Shown here in pieces: positions 46,928 through 55,504 of a stretch of DNA of 64,000 nt (the stretch's first letter is position 1; each line of letters opens with the position of its first letter). Both the position numbers and the translations under genes were made by a program. The notes beneath the pieces are model-generated. The model was given only the letters and a program-made list of their open reading frames with translations. It made no database searches and was not told the DNA's origin. The stretch is from Halalkalicoccus sp. CGA53 (GTDB lineage Archaea; Halobacteriota; Halobacteria; Halobacteriales; Halalkalicoccaceae): contig NZ_CP144125.1 of the NCBI RefSeq assembly GCF_036429475.1, positions 3,675,521-3,739,520 on the forward strand. The letters are read 5' to 3'.

Positions 46928-47857
46928 ATGGGCTTCGACGAGATGGACGTCGACACGATCTGGATGGACGGGGAGTTCGTCGACTGGGACGACGCCCAGG
47001 TCCACGTACTCAGTCACGCGCTCCACTACGGTACCGGGATCTTCGAGGGGATCAGGTGTTACGACACCCGCGAGGGGCCGGCGATCTTCCGGTGGAACAA
47101 ACACGCCGAACGCTTCTTCCGGTCGGGTCAGCCTTACGGCATGGAGATCCCGTTCGGTGAGGAAGAACTCCGCGAGGCGACCGTCGAGCTGATCCGGAGA
47201 CAGGACCTCCAGTCCTGTTACATCCGCCCGCTCGCCTTCTACGGTTACAACAGCCTCGGAGTGAGCCCCGGTGACTGTCCGGTGCAGGTGATCGTCGCCG
47301 CCTGGCCGTGGGGGACGTATCTCGGCGAGGACGCCCTCGAAAACGGTGTGAAGGTGAAAATCTCCTCCTGGCGGAAGTACCACTCCAGTCAGATGCCGAC
47401 GACGGCGAAGACGACGGGGACCTACGTCAACAGCCTGCTCGCGGGCGAGGAGGCCAGGAGTCACGGCTACGTCGAGGCGATCGTGCTCAACAAGGAGGGC
47501 CAGGTCGCGGAGGGCCCCGGCGAGAACCTCTTCCTCGTGCGCGACGGCGAGATCTACACCCCCGGGCTCTCCCAGAGCATCCTCGACGGCGTCACCAGAG
47601 ACAGCGTCATCACGATCGCCCGCGACATGGGCTACACCGTCTACGATCAGGCGACGATCTCCCGCGGCGAGCTCTACACCGCCGACGAGCTGTTCTTCAC
47701 GGGCACGGCGGCGGAGATAACACCGATCCGGCAGGTCGACAACGTCGAGATCGGCTCCGGGTCGAGGGGGCCGGTCACCGAGGAGATCCAGTCGACGTTC
47801 TTCGATATCGTCGAGCGGCGCACCGACCAGTACAACGACTGGTTCGTCTACGTCTGA
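46928..47857 (+). CDS. ilvE: Branched-chain amino acid aminotransferase
   Basis: 309 residues. PLP fold type IV: IWMDGEFVDWDDAQVHVLSHALHYGTGIFEGIRCY at the start, the PLP lysine in TTAKTTGTYVNSLLA, the glutamate in EGPGENLFLVRDG and the late FFTGTAAEITPIRQVD. It transfers amino groups between Glu and Leu/Ile/Val. It stands alone; the following 370 bases are decayed sequence. Confidence 0.94.
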   Translation: MGFDEMDVDTIWMDGEFVDWDDAQVHVLSHALHYGTGIFEGIRCYDTREGPAIFRWNKHAERFFRSGQPYGMEIPFGEEELREATVELIRRQDLQSCYIRPLAFYGYNSLGVSPGDCPVQVIVAAWPWGTYLGEDALENGVKVKISSWRKYHSSQMPTTAKTTGTYVNSLLAGEEARSHGYVEAIVLNKEGQVAEGPGENLFLVRDGEIYTPGLSQSILDGVTRDSVITIARDMGYTVYDQATISRGELYTADELFFTGTAAEITPIRQVDNVEIGSGSRGPVTEEIQSTFFDIVERRTDQYNDWFVYV

Positions 47858-47888
47858 GACGCGTCCCCACCCGAAAAGAGCGTCTCAC

Positions 47889-48215
47889 TCACCCGAACAG
47901 CCGGTCGAGTACGAGCCGTTTCACTAGCCCACCCCGGTTGCCCTCCCCGGTCTGGACCATCACCGCCGTGCAGTCGACGGCCTCGACCAGCCGGTGTACG
48001 GCATGTACCAGGCGAGCGAGAGCAGGACGATCCCCATCGCGTCCGCGAACGGGAACGAGTGCCATCCGGGCAAGTACGACCAGCCCGCTCGCGATTCCGA
48101 ACAGCTGGGTCCAGGGGTACAGGGGTACGGTGAGCTCGGGCTGGTACTCTTCGATCATGCCCTCGCGGAAGCCGATCAGCGCGGCGTTGGGCAGGACGAA
48201 GACGAGGATCTGGAA
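47889..48215 (-). pseudogene. Remnants of at least one minus-strand gene, probably two
   Basis: On the minus strand from 48215 downward the frame reads FQILVFVLPNAALIGFREGM, IEEYQPELTVPLYPWTQLFGIASG; near 48085 the sense moves to another frame as WSYLPGWHSFPFADAMG, IVLLSLAWYMPYTGW, clearly a membrane protein with a frameshift. The last 80 bases (about 47889-47970) read DCTAVMVQTGEGNRGG, LVKRLVLDRLFG in the first frame, which weakly resembles the tail of a UspA-type domain and may belong to a different gene. Neither piece has an intact start. This is a graveyard region, not a gene. Confidence 0.6.
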
Positions 48216-48228
48216 GGCGACCCGGCGG

Positions 48229-49071
48229 ATGCGAGACGCGATCGACTCGGAGGAGCCGGTCGCCGTCGAGTTACTCAACTACCGCGAGGACGGCACCTCG
48301 TTCTGGAACCGGGTGGAGATCTCGCCGATCTACGACGAGCACGGCGAACTCGCGAACTTCGTCGGCTTCCAGACCGACGTCTCGGAGCGAAAGCGCGCCG
48401 AACGGGAGCTCGAACGGCGGACCGAGGCGCTCTACGAGGAGCGAAAGGCGCTCGATCGGCTGGTCTCGCGGATCGACGGGCTTCTCGACGACGTGGTGCG
48501 GACGCTCGTCGGGGCGGCCGATCGGGAGGAGATCGAACGCGAAGTCTGTGCCGAGATCGCGAACACGGAGGGCTATCGCGCGGCGTGGATCGCCGGGGTA
48601 CTCTCCGAGCGCGGGAGCCTCCGGCTCAGGGAGACCGCCGGGGACCCGGCGGCGCTGGCCGCAGCCCAGGAATCCGGACTCGAGCACGCGGGACCGGTCC
48701 GTCGGGCGATCGAGAGCGCGAGCGTCGAGACGGTCACCGGGGGCGACCCGAACGTCGCCGCCGAGCCGACCGGGGACTCGACTGTCGCGATCGTTCCGCT
48801 CACCGACGGGACGATCGACTACGGCGTGCTCTGTGCGCACACCGACGCGACGGGCCTGCTCGACGTCGTCGCCTCGGTTCGCGGGACGCTCACCGACAGG
48901 CAGCTAGTGGCGCTCGAAACCGCCTACCGGAGCGGCTACTTCGACTGGCCCCGGCCGGTCGACGGCAGCGACCTCGCCACCTCGATGGACATCGCGAGAC
49001 AGACGTTCCACCAGCACCTCCGCTCCGCACAGCGAAAGCTCCTCGCCGGCTTCTTCGACGGTCCTGACTAG
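48229..49071 (+). pseudogene. 5'-truncated bat-like regulator (PAS end, GAF, HTH_10)
   Basis: From the first in-frame ATG, 280 residues remain. Residues 1-55 are the back half of a PAS domain (VELLNYREDGTSFWNRVEISP, VGFQTDVSERK). A linker coiled coil and a GAF-like domain follow (about 85-215, REVCAEIANTEGYRAAWIAG-type start). Residues 225-275 are the HTH_10 domain (LTDRQLVALETAYRSGYFDW, DIARQTFHQHLRSAQRKLLAG). Bacterio-opsin activators have one or more whole PAS or receiver domains ahead of this, here cut off at about 48216 where decayed minus-strand sequence begins. DNA binding could survive if translated. Confidence 0.7.
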
Positions 49072-49112
49072 TTCGGTCACACCGCTAAACCCGCGCCGCA
49101 CCTACGAAGGGT

Positions 49113-49202
49113 ATGGTGGATTATCCTCTCTCGCGGGACGACGCCTCCCCCATCCCCCGATCGCACCCCACAGAGACCGGGTTCGCCGACCGTCCTCGAT
49201 GA
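49113..49202 (+). CDS. Possible 29-codon leader frame coupled to crtY
   Basis: The ATG at 49113 opens 29 codons (VDYPLSRDDASPIPRSHP and so on) whose TGA overlaps the crtY ATG (ATGA, 49199-49202). No domain or signal is visible. It may be a short translated leader or the last trace of a lost upstream gene. Chance cannot be excluded. Confidence 0.25.
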   Translation: MVDYPLSRDDASPIPRSHPTETGFADRPR

Positions 49203-49981
49203 GTCCCCCGCTCACCTACCTCCAGTTCCACCTGCTGTTCGTCCTCCCACCGATCGCGCTGGTGCTCGCGCTCACGTTCCGACGCGAGGGGGTCTGGTGG
49301 GGTCGCGGGCCGCTCTCGGGGCTCGCGGTCATCCTCGTCCTCGCGGTCACCTACACGACGCCGTGGGACAACCTCCTGATCGCGGAGGGCGTCTGGTGGT
49401 ACGGCGAGGGGACGACGCTGTTCACCGTCTGGTACGCCCCGATCGAGGAGTACCTCTTCTTCGTGCTCCAGCCGATCCTCACGGCGCTCGTCCTCTTTCA
49501 GTTCCCCGAGGTCAGAGAGCGCTCGCTCCGGATCGGGGGCCGCACCCGTGCGATCGGCGTCCTCGCCGGCCTCGCGGTGGGGGGCGTCGGCCTCGTCCTC
49601 CTCGCAAACACCCCCACGTTCTACATGGGTGCGATCCTCGTGTGGGCGGGCCCGATCCTCGCGATCCAGTGGGGCTTCGGCTGGCCCTACCTCTGGGCGG
49701 TGCGCAGGTCGGTGGCGCTCGCCATCGCCCTCCCGACGCTCTACCTCTGGGCGATCGACCGGATCGCCATCGGCCTCGGGATCTGGGTGATCTCGGACAC
49801 TCACACCGTCGGGCTCTCCCTGCTGGGCTTGCCCGTCGAGGAGGCGCTCTTCTTTCTCGTCACCAACGTCTTCGTGGTCCAGGGTATCGTCCTCTACCTG
49901 TGGACGCTCGAGCGGTGGGAGCCGGACGTCTCCCGGTCGGTGGACCTCGTCCGCGCCGGGGTAACCGGCCTGTGGCCGTAA
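49199..49981 (+). CDS. crtY: Lycopene beta-cyclase (CrtYcd fused type)
   Basis: 260 residues, about seven membrane helices. It is made of two similar halves, each with the conserved acidic motif: PIEEYLFF near residue 81 and PVEEALFF near 215. These are the fused c and d subunits of archaeal/actinobacterial heterodimeric cyclases. It closes lycopene to beta-carotene, the substrate of the next gene, which overlaps it by 10 bases. Confidence 0.93.
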   Translation: MSPPLTYLQFHLLFVLPPIALVLALTFRREGVWWGRGPLSGLAVILVLAVTYTTPWDNLLIAEGVWWYGEGTTLFTVWYAPIEEYLFFVLQPILTALVLFQFPEVRERSLRIGGRTRAIGVLAGLAVGGVGLVLLANTPTFYMGAILVWAGPILAIQWGFGWPYLWAVRRSVALAIALPTLYLWAIDRIAIGLGIWVISDTHTVGLSLLGLPVEEALFFLVTNVFVVQGIVLYLWTLERWEPDVSRSVDLVRAGVTGLWP

Positions 49982-51006
49982 CGTCCTCGAGCGCCTCCGC
50001 GCTCCCGACCGCCCGGCGACTCACGCTCTACCCGGGCTGGGCCGTCCTCGCCGTCGCCGCCGTCCCCTTCGTCCTCGGCGCGGAGCTCCCGCTCGTCTAC
50101 CAGTACCTCCCGCTCGTCGCGAGCGTCCTGCTCCTGGGGCTCCTCCACGGCGCGGTCGACCACCTCCTGCTCCCGCGCGTTCGGGGCGAGGCACTCACCG
50201 TCCGCTGGCTCGCGATCGTCGGCCTCGTCTACCTCCTCGTCGGCCTCGCGTTCCTCGCCGTCTGGTTCTTCGCGCCAGCGCTCGCGTTCGTCCTCTTCGT
50301 CGCACTCGCGCTCGCCCACTGGGGTCAGGGCGACGTCTACCCGCTCGTCGCGCTCTACGGCACCACTCACCTGCGGACGACCGTACAACGCGTCCTCGCC
50401 GCAGCGGTCCGCGGCTCGATGCCGATGCTCGTCCCGCTCGTCGCCTTCCCCGACCAGTACGCCTTCGTCGCGGGGACGTTGATCGGCCTGTTCGATCCCG
50501 CCGCGGCAGAGACGCTCGTGCCCGCGTTCACCCCCGAAGGCCGACTGGTCGTCGCGGGCGTCCTCACCCTCCTCGCCCTCGCCCACCTTGGACTGGGCTA
50601 CCGGCGGGCCGGCGGGACGCGGGCCTGGCGGGTCGACGCCGGGGATATCGTCGGGCTCCTCGCGTTCTTCGCCGTGGTTCCGCCGGTGCTCGCCGTCGGC
50701 CTCTACTTCTGTGTCTGGCACTCGCTTCGCCACGTCACGCGTGTCGCGCTCTTGGATCCCGAGTCGAAACGGTCGTTCTCGGCGGGGCTCACGCTCCCGG
50801 CGCTCTCGCGCTTCGCCCGAGACGCAGCACCGCTCACGGCGCTCTCGTTCGTCTTCCTCCTCGGGCTCGCCGCGCTGGTCCCCGCGACGCCGGTGGCGGT
50901 AGCGGATCTCGTCGCGCTCTACCTGGTGTTCGTCGCGACCCTCACGGCCCCGCACGTCCTGCTCGTGAGCTGGCTGGATCGGGAAGAGGGGATCTGGTCG
51001 GGCTGA
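49972..51006 (+). CDS. blh: Beta-carotene 15,15'-dioxygenase, Brp/Blh family
   Basis: 344 residues from the GTG at 49972. Eight or more membrane helices with the family histidines: LLHGAVDHLLLP near residue 57, LAHWGQGDVY near 114 and CVWHSLRHVTR near 245. It cleaves beta-carotene to retinal, the chromophore of rhodopsins. It is translationally coupled to crtY, so the pair is a retinal-making unit. No opsin gene is found in the window. Confidence 0.92.
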   Translation: MAVTSSSASALPTARRLTLYPGWAVLAVAAVPFVLGAELPLVYQYLPLVASVLLLGLLHGAVDHLLLPRVRGEALTVRWLAIVGLVYLLVGLAFLAVWFFAPALAFVLFVALALAHWGQGDVYPLVALYGTTHLRTTVQRVLAAAVRGSMPMLVPLVAFPDQYAFVAGTLIGLFDPAAAETLVPAFTPEGRLVVAGVLTLLALAHLGLGYRRAGGTRAWRVDAGDIVGLLAFFAVVPPVLAVGLYFCVWHSLRHVTRVALLDPESKRSFSAGLTLPALSRFARDAAPLTALSFVFLLGLAALVPATPVAVADLVALYLVFVATLTAPHVLLVSWLDREEGIWSG

Positions 51007-51034
51007 TCCGCAGGCGATCGCCGGTCGTGCAGTT

Positions 51035-51436
51035 ATGGCCGTCGACGACGACGAGGCGGGTATGGCGAAGCTCGATGCCACGCACGAGAAGACCAGAGCA
51101 GAGATCGCACAGTATCTCCGTGAGTTCGCCGAGAAGCTCGACACGGGCGTATCAGGTGCGGCCGGTTCGACCGGTGAGACCGGTGCGATCGGCGAGCCCG
51201 ACCGGTCTCCCGATGTCGCCGGATCGGACGAGCGAACCGATGCGGGCGCGGACAGGAAGATCACCGTCGTCGCTGGTAACGATAGCGCGACGATCAACCC
51301 ACCGGAGACGCTCGCGTTTGACGTCTCGGTCGACACCGATTCCGGGCTCTTAGAGGGCGACGAACAGAGCGCGACGTTCACGCTCCGGTGGGATAGAGAC
51401 CACGTCGAGGCCGACGACGAACTCAGCGTCCAGTAG
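51035..51436 (+). CDS. Amphi-Trp domain protein
   Basis: 133 residues. The N-terminal helix (AKLDATHEKTRAEIAQYLREFAEKLD) and the C-terminal beta hairpin ending FTLRWDRDHVEADDEL resemble amphi-Trp proteins of haloarchaea. The middle (GVSGAAGSTGETGAIGEPD) is a low-complexity acidic linker. Function unknown. The start ATG at 51035 follows the blh stop by 28 bases, so it may be transcribed with the retinal genes. Confidence 0.7.
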   Translation: MAVDDDEAGMAKLDATHEKTRAEIAQYLREFAEKLDTGVSGAAGSTGETGAIGEPDRSPDVAGSDERTDAGADRKITVVAGNDSATINPPETLAFDVSVDTDSGLLEGDEQSATFTLRWDRDHVEADDELSVQ

Positions 51437-51525
51437 CGGATCTTTCGAACGGTGGCCGTGACGACGTCACTCGAACCACTAGAACGATGTGAGCGAAGCC
51501 GTCCCTCGTCGTGGTTCCTGCTTCC

Positions 51526-52698
51526 CTACCGCCCGACCCACTTCAGGATGAGCAGCGTCCCCTCGTAGAGCCCGATCATCGTCACCGTGATCAGGAACGG
51601 GGCCATCCCGGTCGGGTCGGGGTTCGAGATGAACGCGATCCCGAGGAACGCGGCCCAGAAGTAGAGGCGTTTGTCCTGGAGCCACTGTCTCGTCGTGAGC
51701 CCCATCATGATCGCGAGCATGATCAAAAGCGGGATCTGGAAGATGATCGCGAGATACGCCATCAGGATGAGCATCAGGTCGAACGTCTCCGCGAGCGCGA
51801 ACGCGATCTCACCGGCGTCCTGCGAGTAGGTGTAGAAGTAGGTGAAGATCGCCGGCAGGATCACGAAGTACGCGAAGAGCACGCCACAGATCCCTAGGAT
51901 CAGGCTGATCGGTACCGACGCGAGATAGTACTTCCGCTCGTTGGGGTAGAGCCCGGGTCGCATGAACCGGTAGGTCTGATAGACCGCGACCGGGAGCGCG
52001 ATCAACAGCCCACCGAGGCTCGCCACCTTCAGCCGGGCGAGCAAGAGTTCGAGCGGGCCGTAGAGCCGGGGTGGCTCGCCCGACGGGAGATACGAGTACC
52101 AGAGGAACGTGATGATGTCGACCGCGAACGGGAGGATGAAGATGCTGACGGAGCCGGCGACGACGATGACGACGGCCAGCCGCTTGACCATCTCCTCGAT
52201 GTGGTCGGCCAGCGGCATCTCCTGGTCGTAGTCGGGGCCCGTGATCCCGCCGACCCCGCCGGTGTCGTCGTCCTCCTCGACGATGTACGGGTCGGTCGTA
52301 TCGTCCTCGGCGTCGATTTCCTCGTCGCCCGCCTCGTCGCCGAGTTTCGATCCCTCCTCGTCGAGTTCGGACTCCTCGGCGTCGAGACGGGAAACCGCCG
52401 CCGCGGCCGCCGCCTCCGCGTCCTCGAACTCCGGCTCCGGAGCCTCGATACCCGTCGGTTCCGCTTGCGTTCCCACTGAATCCGACCCGGCCGACGCGTC
52501 CCCGGTCGCCCCCGTGCCGGTCCCGACGTCCCCGCCCGACGACTCCTCGGCGTCGAGACGGGAAACCGCCGCCGCGGCCGCCGCCTCCGCGTCCTCATAT
52601 CCTCCAATCCCTGACTCCGGCGCGTCGCCGTCGCTGGCGGTCCCCCCGTCGGGCGCCGCCGACCCAGCGTCCTCTCGCGGCTCGGAGTCCTCGCCCAT
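51526..52698 (-). CDS. tatC: Twin-arginine translocase subunit TatC (single domain, TatCo-like)
   Basis: 390 residues. The C-terminal 230 are a six-helix TatC that binds the twin-arginine signal (DHIEEMVKRLAVVIVVAGS start, PLELLLARLKVASLGGLLIALPVAVYQTYRFMRPGLYPNERKYY, FVILPAIFTYFYTY). The N-terminal 160 residues are an acidic cytoplasmic extension containing the block EDAEAAAAAAVSRLDAEES twice (DNA repeat at 52370-52596). In Haloferax the equivalent is TatCo. Divergent from the double TatC gene. Confidence 0.94.
   Translation of the reverse strand: MGEDSEPREDAGSAAPDGGTASDGDAPESGIGGYEDAEAAAAAAVSRLDAEESSGGDVGTGTGATGDASAGSDSVGTQAEPTGIEAPEPEFEDAEAAAAAAVSRLDAEESELDEEGSKLGDEAGDEEIDAEDDTTDPYIVEEDDDTGGVGGITGPDYDQEMPLADHIEEMVKRLAVVIVVAGSVSIFILPFAVDIITFLWYSYLPSGEPPRLYGPLELLLARLKVASLGGLLIALPVAVYQTYRFMRPGLYPNERKYYLASVPISLILGICGVLFAYFVILPAIFTYFYTYSQDAGEIAFALAETFDLMLILMAYLAIIFQIPLLIMLAIMMGLTTRQWLQDKRLYFWAAFLGIAFISNPDPTGMAPFLITVTMIGLYEGTLLILKWVGR
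52370..52596 (-). repeat. 56-bp perfect direct repeat inside the tatC coding sequence
   Basis: The bases at 52370-52425 and 52541-52596 are identical over 56 positions, 171 bases apart (57 codons, so the frame is kept). They encode the duplicated alanine-rich acidic block in the cytoplasmic extension of TatC. Perfect identity with diverged sequence between suggests recent duplication, slippage or gene conversion. Confidence 0.85.
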
Positions 52699-52723
52699 CT
52701 ACTACGCCGTAGGCCGCCACGTC

Positions 52724-52778
52724 GTTATAGGCTTTATTTATCGACCGGCGGAGACCGATGAGAGAAGATTGATAATCG
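52724..52778. promoter_or_regulatory. Divergent tatC promoters
   Basis: On the minus strand CCTATAAC (about 52724-52731) lies 26-33 bases before the ATG of tatC at 52698. On the plus strand ttgataatcg (52769-52778) lies 22-31 bases before the ATG at 52800. An AT-rich core tttatttatc (52733-52742) sits between them. Both starts look leaderless. Confidence 0.5.
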
Positions 52779-52799
52779 CGAGCGGGCTACCCCCGGTAG

Positions 52800-55502
52800 A
52801 TGTCCATCGTCGACGAGGACACCGCCCGCGCGTTCAACAGCGGGAAGGAGTCCATCGGCGCGGTGCTCTCGACGATCCAGACGCATCTCCAGAAGGTCTT
52901 CATCGTCTTCGTCATCGGCTTTCTGGGCACGTTCTGGTCGCTCAGGGCCTTCCTCTGGGACTGGCTCTACGGCGTGACGACCTCGCAGATGGCGCCCGAG
53001 GTGCTCGATCGGGTCGAGATCATCGTCACGACGCCGTTCGAGGTGATACTGCTCCAGGCGAAGATCGGGATCGTCGTCGGGGTCATCATCTCGATCCCGC
53101 CGCTTCTCTACTTCGCCCGCCACGAGCTCCGCGCCCGCGGGCTGATGCCCGAGGCGCCGATCGCCCGCTGGAAGATCGCCGGGATCGCGAGCATCTCCGC
53201 ACTCCTGTTCGTCGCCGGCGTCGCCTACGCCTACGCCTTCTTCTTTCCGCTCATCTTCCGTTTCCTCGCCGAGATCTCGATCGGCGCGGGCGTCGAACCC
53301 CACTGGTCGATCGTCATGTGGACCGAGTTCCTCGTCCTGCTCACGATCTCGTTCGGGCTGGCGGCCCAGCTCCCGCTCGTGATGAGCACGCTCGCTTACG
53401 CCGAGATCGTCCCCTACGAGACGTTCAGGGACAAGTGGCGCTACGCGGTCGTCGGTATCTTCGCCTTCGGGGCGCTCTTCTCCCCGCCGGACCCGATCTC
53501 GCAGGTGCTATGGGCCGCACCGTTAGTCCTGCTCTACGGCGCGAGCCTCGCGCTCACCCGCACGATCGTCAACGTCAAACGCGGCGCCTCCGACGTGAGC
53601 GTCCGCGAGGAACTGCGCTCGCGCTGGAACGTCCTGCTCGCGGTCCCCCTCCTCGCCGCTGCGGCCGTCGTCATGGCGATCGAGAGCGGCCTCGGTACCG
53701 CGATCGAGCGGACCGTCTTCCCGCTCGTTCCCGGGGCCTACCGACCCGCCGGTTTCCTGCCCGCCGAAGCGCTCTTCGGCCTCCCGCGGACCGAGACGCT
53801 CGTGGTCCTCGGCGTGCTCGTCTTCCTCGCGGCGCTCGTGCTCACGACGCTCCTCACGCTCTACCGTGCGGTGAACGCCGCCGCGCTCTCCTCACCCGGT
53901 GATTTCGGCGACCCGACGGCGATCGACCTCTCCGATTTGGACGAGGACGGGATCAGGGCCGCCCCCGAGGCGGCGTTCGTCGAGCTGGGCGAGGACGAGG
54001 CGCTCGCGCTCGCCCGCGAGGCGATGGAGTCGGATCGGCCGGGAAAGGCGCAGGCGATCTTCGACCGGTTCGACGCCGCCCACGAGGGCGAGGAGGGCGG
54101 CGAAGGGGAGGCAGTGGACGCCGAGGCCGGGACCGAAGGGGCACCGACAGAGACCGGTGAGGAACCGGGCGTCGTGGAGGGCACCGCCACGGGTATGCTC
54201 GCGTCGTTCTCCGAGGAACGCGACGAGGACGACATCGGCGGATACATCTACGACATCAAGTTCATCCTCGGGACGCTCCGGACGCGGGGGTTCATCATCG
54301 CCGCCGTCTTCGGGGTCGTCCTCGCGCTCGCGTTCACCGCGCTCTACTACGGCGGCCTCGGCTACCTCCAGGAGGACTTCGTCGACCGGATCCCCGACGC
54401 CGCCATCGGCGCCGATGACCTGAACATCATCAACCTCCACCCGGTCGAGGTGCTCATCTTCATGATCAAGCTGAGCACGCTCGCGGCGGCCGTCGCCACC
54501 CTCCCACTGGTGCTCTACTACGCCTGGCCGGCGCTGCGCGACCGCGGGCTCGCGAAGGGCCACCGGAGCGTTCTCTTCACGTGGTCCACCGCGATGCTCG
54601 TCGCGTTCGTCCTCGGTACGATGATCGGCTACCTCTACATCGCCCCCGGGGTGATGTGGTTCCTCGTGGCCGACGCGGTCAACGCGGAGATGATCATCTC
54701 GTATCGGATCGAGAGCTTCGCCTGGCTCGTGATGTACACCACGGTCGGGGTGGGGCTGCTCGCCTGCGTTCCGATGGCGATGTGGATGCTCTACCGCGGC
54801 CGGGTCGCCTCGTACGAGGGGCTCAGAGAGCGCTGGCGCGAGGTCACCATCGCCGTCTTCGCGATCGCCGGCGTCTTCACCCCGGTCGGCGTGCTCACGA
54901 TGTTCCTCGTCGCCATCCCGACGATGATCGCCTACTGGATCGGCCTCATCGGGCTCTGGTTCGTCACGCTCGGCGGACGGCGCGACTGGCCCGGGCGAGG
55001 CGCCTCCGAGGGCTCGCCCGCCGTCCGCGTCGGCATCGTCCTGTTCGTCGCCGCGACGGTCCTCGCGGGCGGCGCGGTCGCCGCCGGTCTCTTCGGCGGC
55101 GACGACCTCCAGACCGAGATTCCGGGGCTGTCAGACGGCGACGCGGATGCTGTGGACGAGGTGCTCCCCGGTACGGAGGGTAACGACGGGGACGACGACG
55201 AGACAGCCGCACCGGCTGAGGACGACGGGGACGACGACCCCGGGGGAGGAACGTCGGAAGCGAGCGACGAGGAGGGTAGCGACGGCGTCGAGGAAGCGGA
55301 CGACGACGGAGAGCCGAACGACGACCAGGCGCCGGACGACGAAGGAGACGGGTCGGACGACGAGAACGCGGAGGGAAGCGCCGACCAAGCGGACGACGAA
55401 GCGGGCGACGGGGACGAGAGCGAAGACGACGGTGAGAACGGAGACGACGAAGCGGACGACGACTCCGGCGTCGACCTCAGGACACCGGTCGACGACGAGT
55501 AG
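52800..55502 (+). CDS. tatC2: Fused double TatC protein (TatCt-like) with long acidic tail
   Basis: 900 residues. Two TatC domains in one chain: the first about 20-260 (STIQTHLQKVFIVFVIGFLG, PFEVILLQAKIGIVVGVIISIPPLLYFARHELR) and the second about 475-725 (IYDIKFILGTLRTRGFI, HPVEVLIFMIKLSTLAAAVATLPLVLYYAWPALRDRGL). An extra membrane pair joins them. The last 140 residues are almost pure Asp/Glu/Gly/Asn. TatCt with about 14 helices is specific to haloarchaea and essential in Haloferax; this copy is longer than the usual 720 or so because of the tail. The second TatC domain of archaeal fusions is divergent, as here. Confidence 0.93.
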   Translation: MSIVDEDTARAFNSGKESIGAVLSTIQTHLQKVFIVFVIGFLGTFWSLRAFLWDWLYGVTTSQMAPEVLDRVEIIVTTPFEVILLQAKIGIVVGVIISIPPLLYFARHELRARGLMPEAPIARWKIAGIASISALLFVAGVAYAYAFFFPLIFRFLAEISIGAGVEPHWSIVMWTEFLVLLTISFGLAAQLPLVMSTLAYAEIVPYETFRDKWRYAVVGIFAFGALFSPPDPISQVLWAAPLVLLYGASLALTRTIVNVKRGASDVSVREELRSRWNVLLAVPLLAAAAVVMAIESGLGTAIERTVFPLVPGAYRPAGFLPAEALFGLPRTETLVVLGVLVFLAALVLTTLLTLYRAVNAAALSSPGDFGDPTAIDLSDLDEDGIRAAPEAAFVELGEDEALALAREAMESDRPGKAQAIFDRFDAAHEGEEGGEGEAVDAEAGTEGAPTETGEEPGVVEGTATGMLASFSEERDEDDIGGYIYDIKFILGTLRTRGFIIAAVFGVVLALAFTALYYGGLGYLQEDFVDRIPDAAIGADDLNIINLHPVEVLIFMIKLSTLAAAVATLPLVLYYAWPALRDRGLAKGHRSVLFTWSTAMLVAFVLGTMIGYLYIAPGVMWFLVADAVNAEMIISYRIESFAWLVMYTTVGVGLLACVPMAMWMLYRGRVASYEGLRERWREVTIAVFAIAGVFTPVGVLTMFLVAIPTMIAYWIGLIGLWFVTLGGRRDWPGRGASEGSPAVRVGIVLFVAATVLAGGAVAAGLFGGDDLQTEIPGLSDGDADAVDEVLPGTEGNDGDDDETAAPAEDDGDDDPGGGTSEASDEEGSDGVEEADDDGEPNDDQAPDDEGDGSDDENAEGSADQADDEAGDGDESEDDGENGDDEADDDSGVDLRTPVDDE

Positions 55503-55504
55503 GG

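Noticed and set aside
47889-48278. Intact 129-codon minus-strand gene
   Set aside because: The sense of the protein changes frame near 48085 and its first 20 codons are antisense to the regulator's PAS domain, so it is a remnant.
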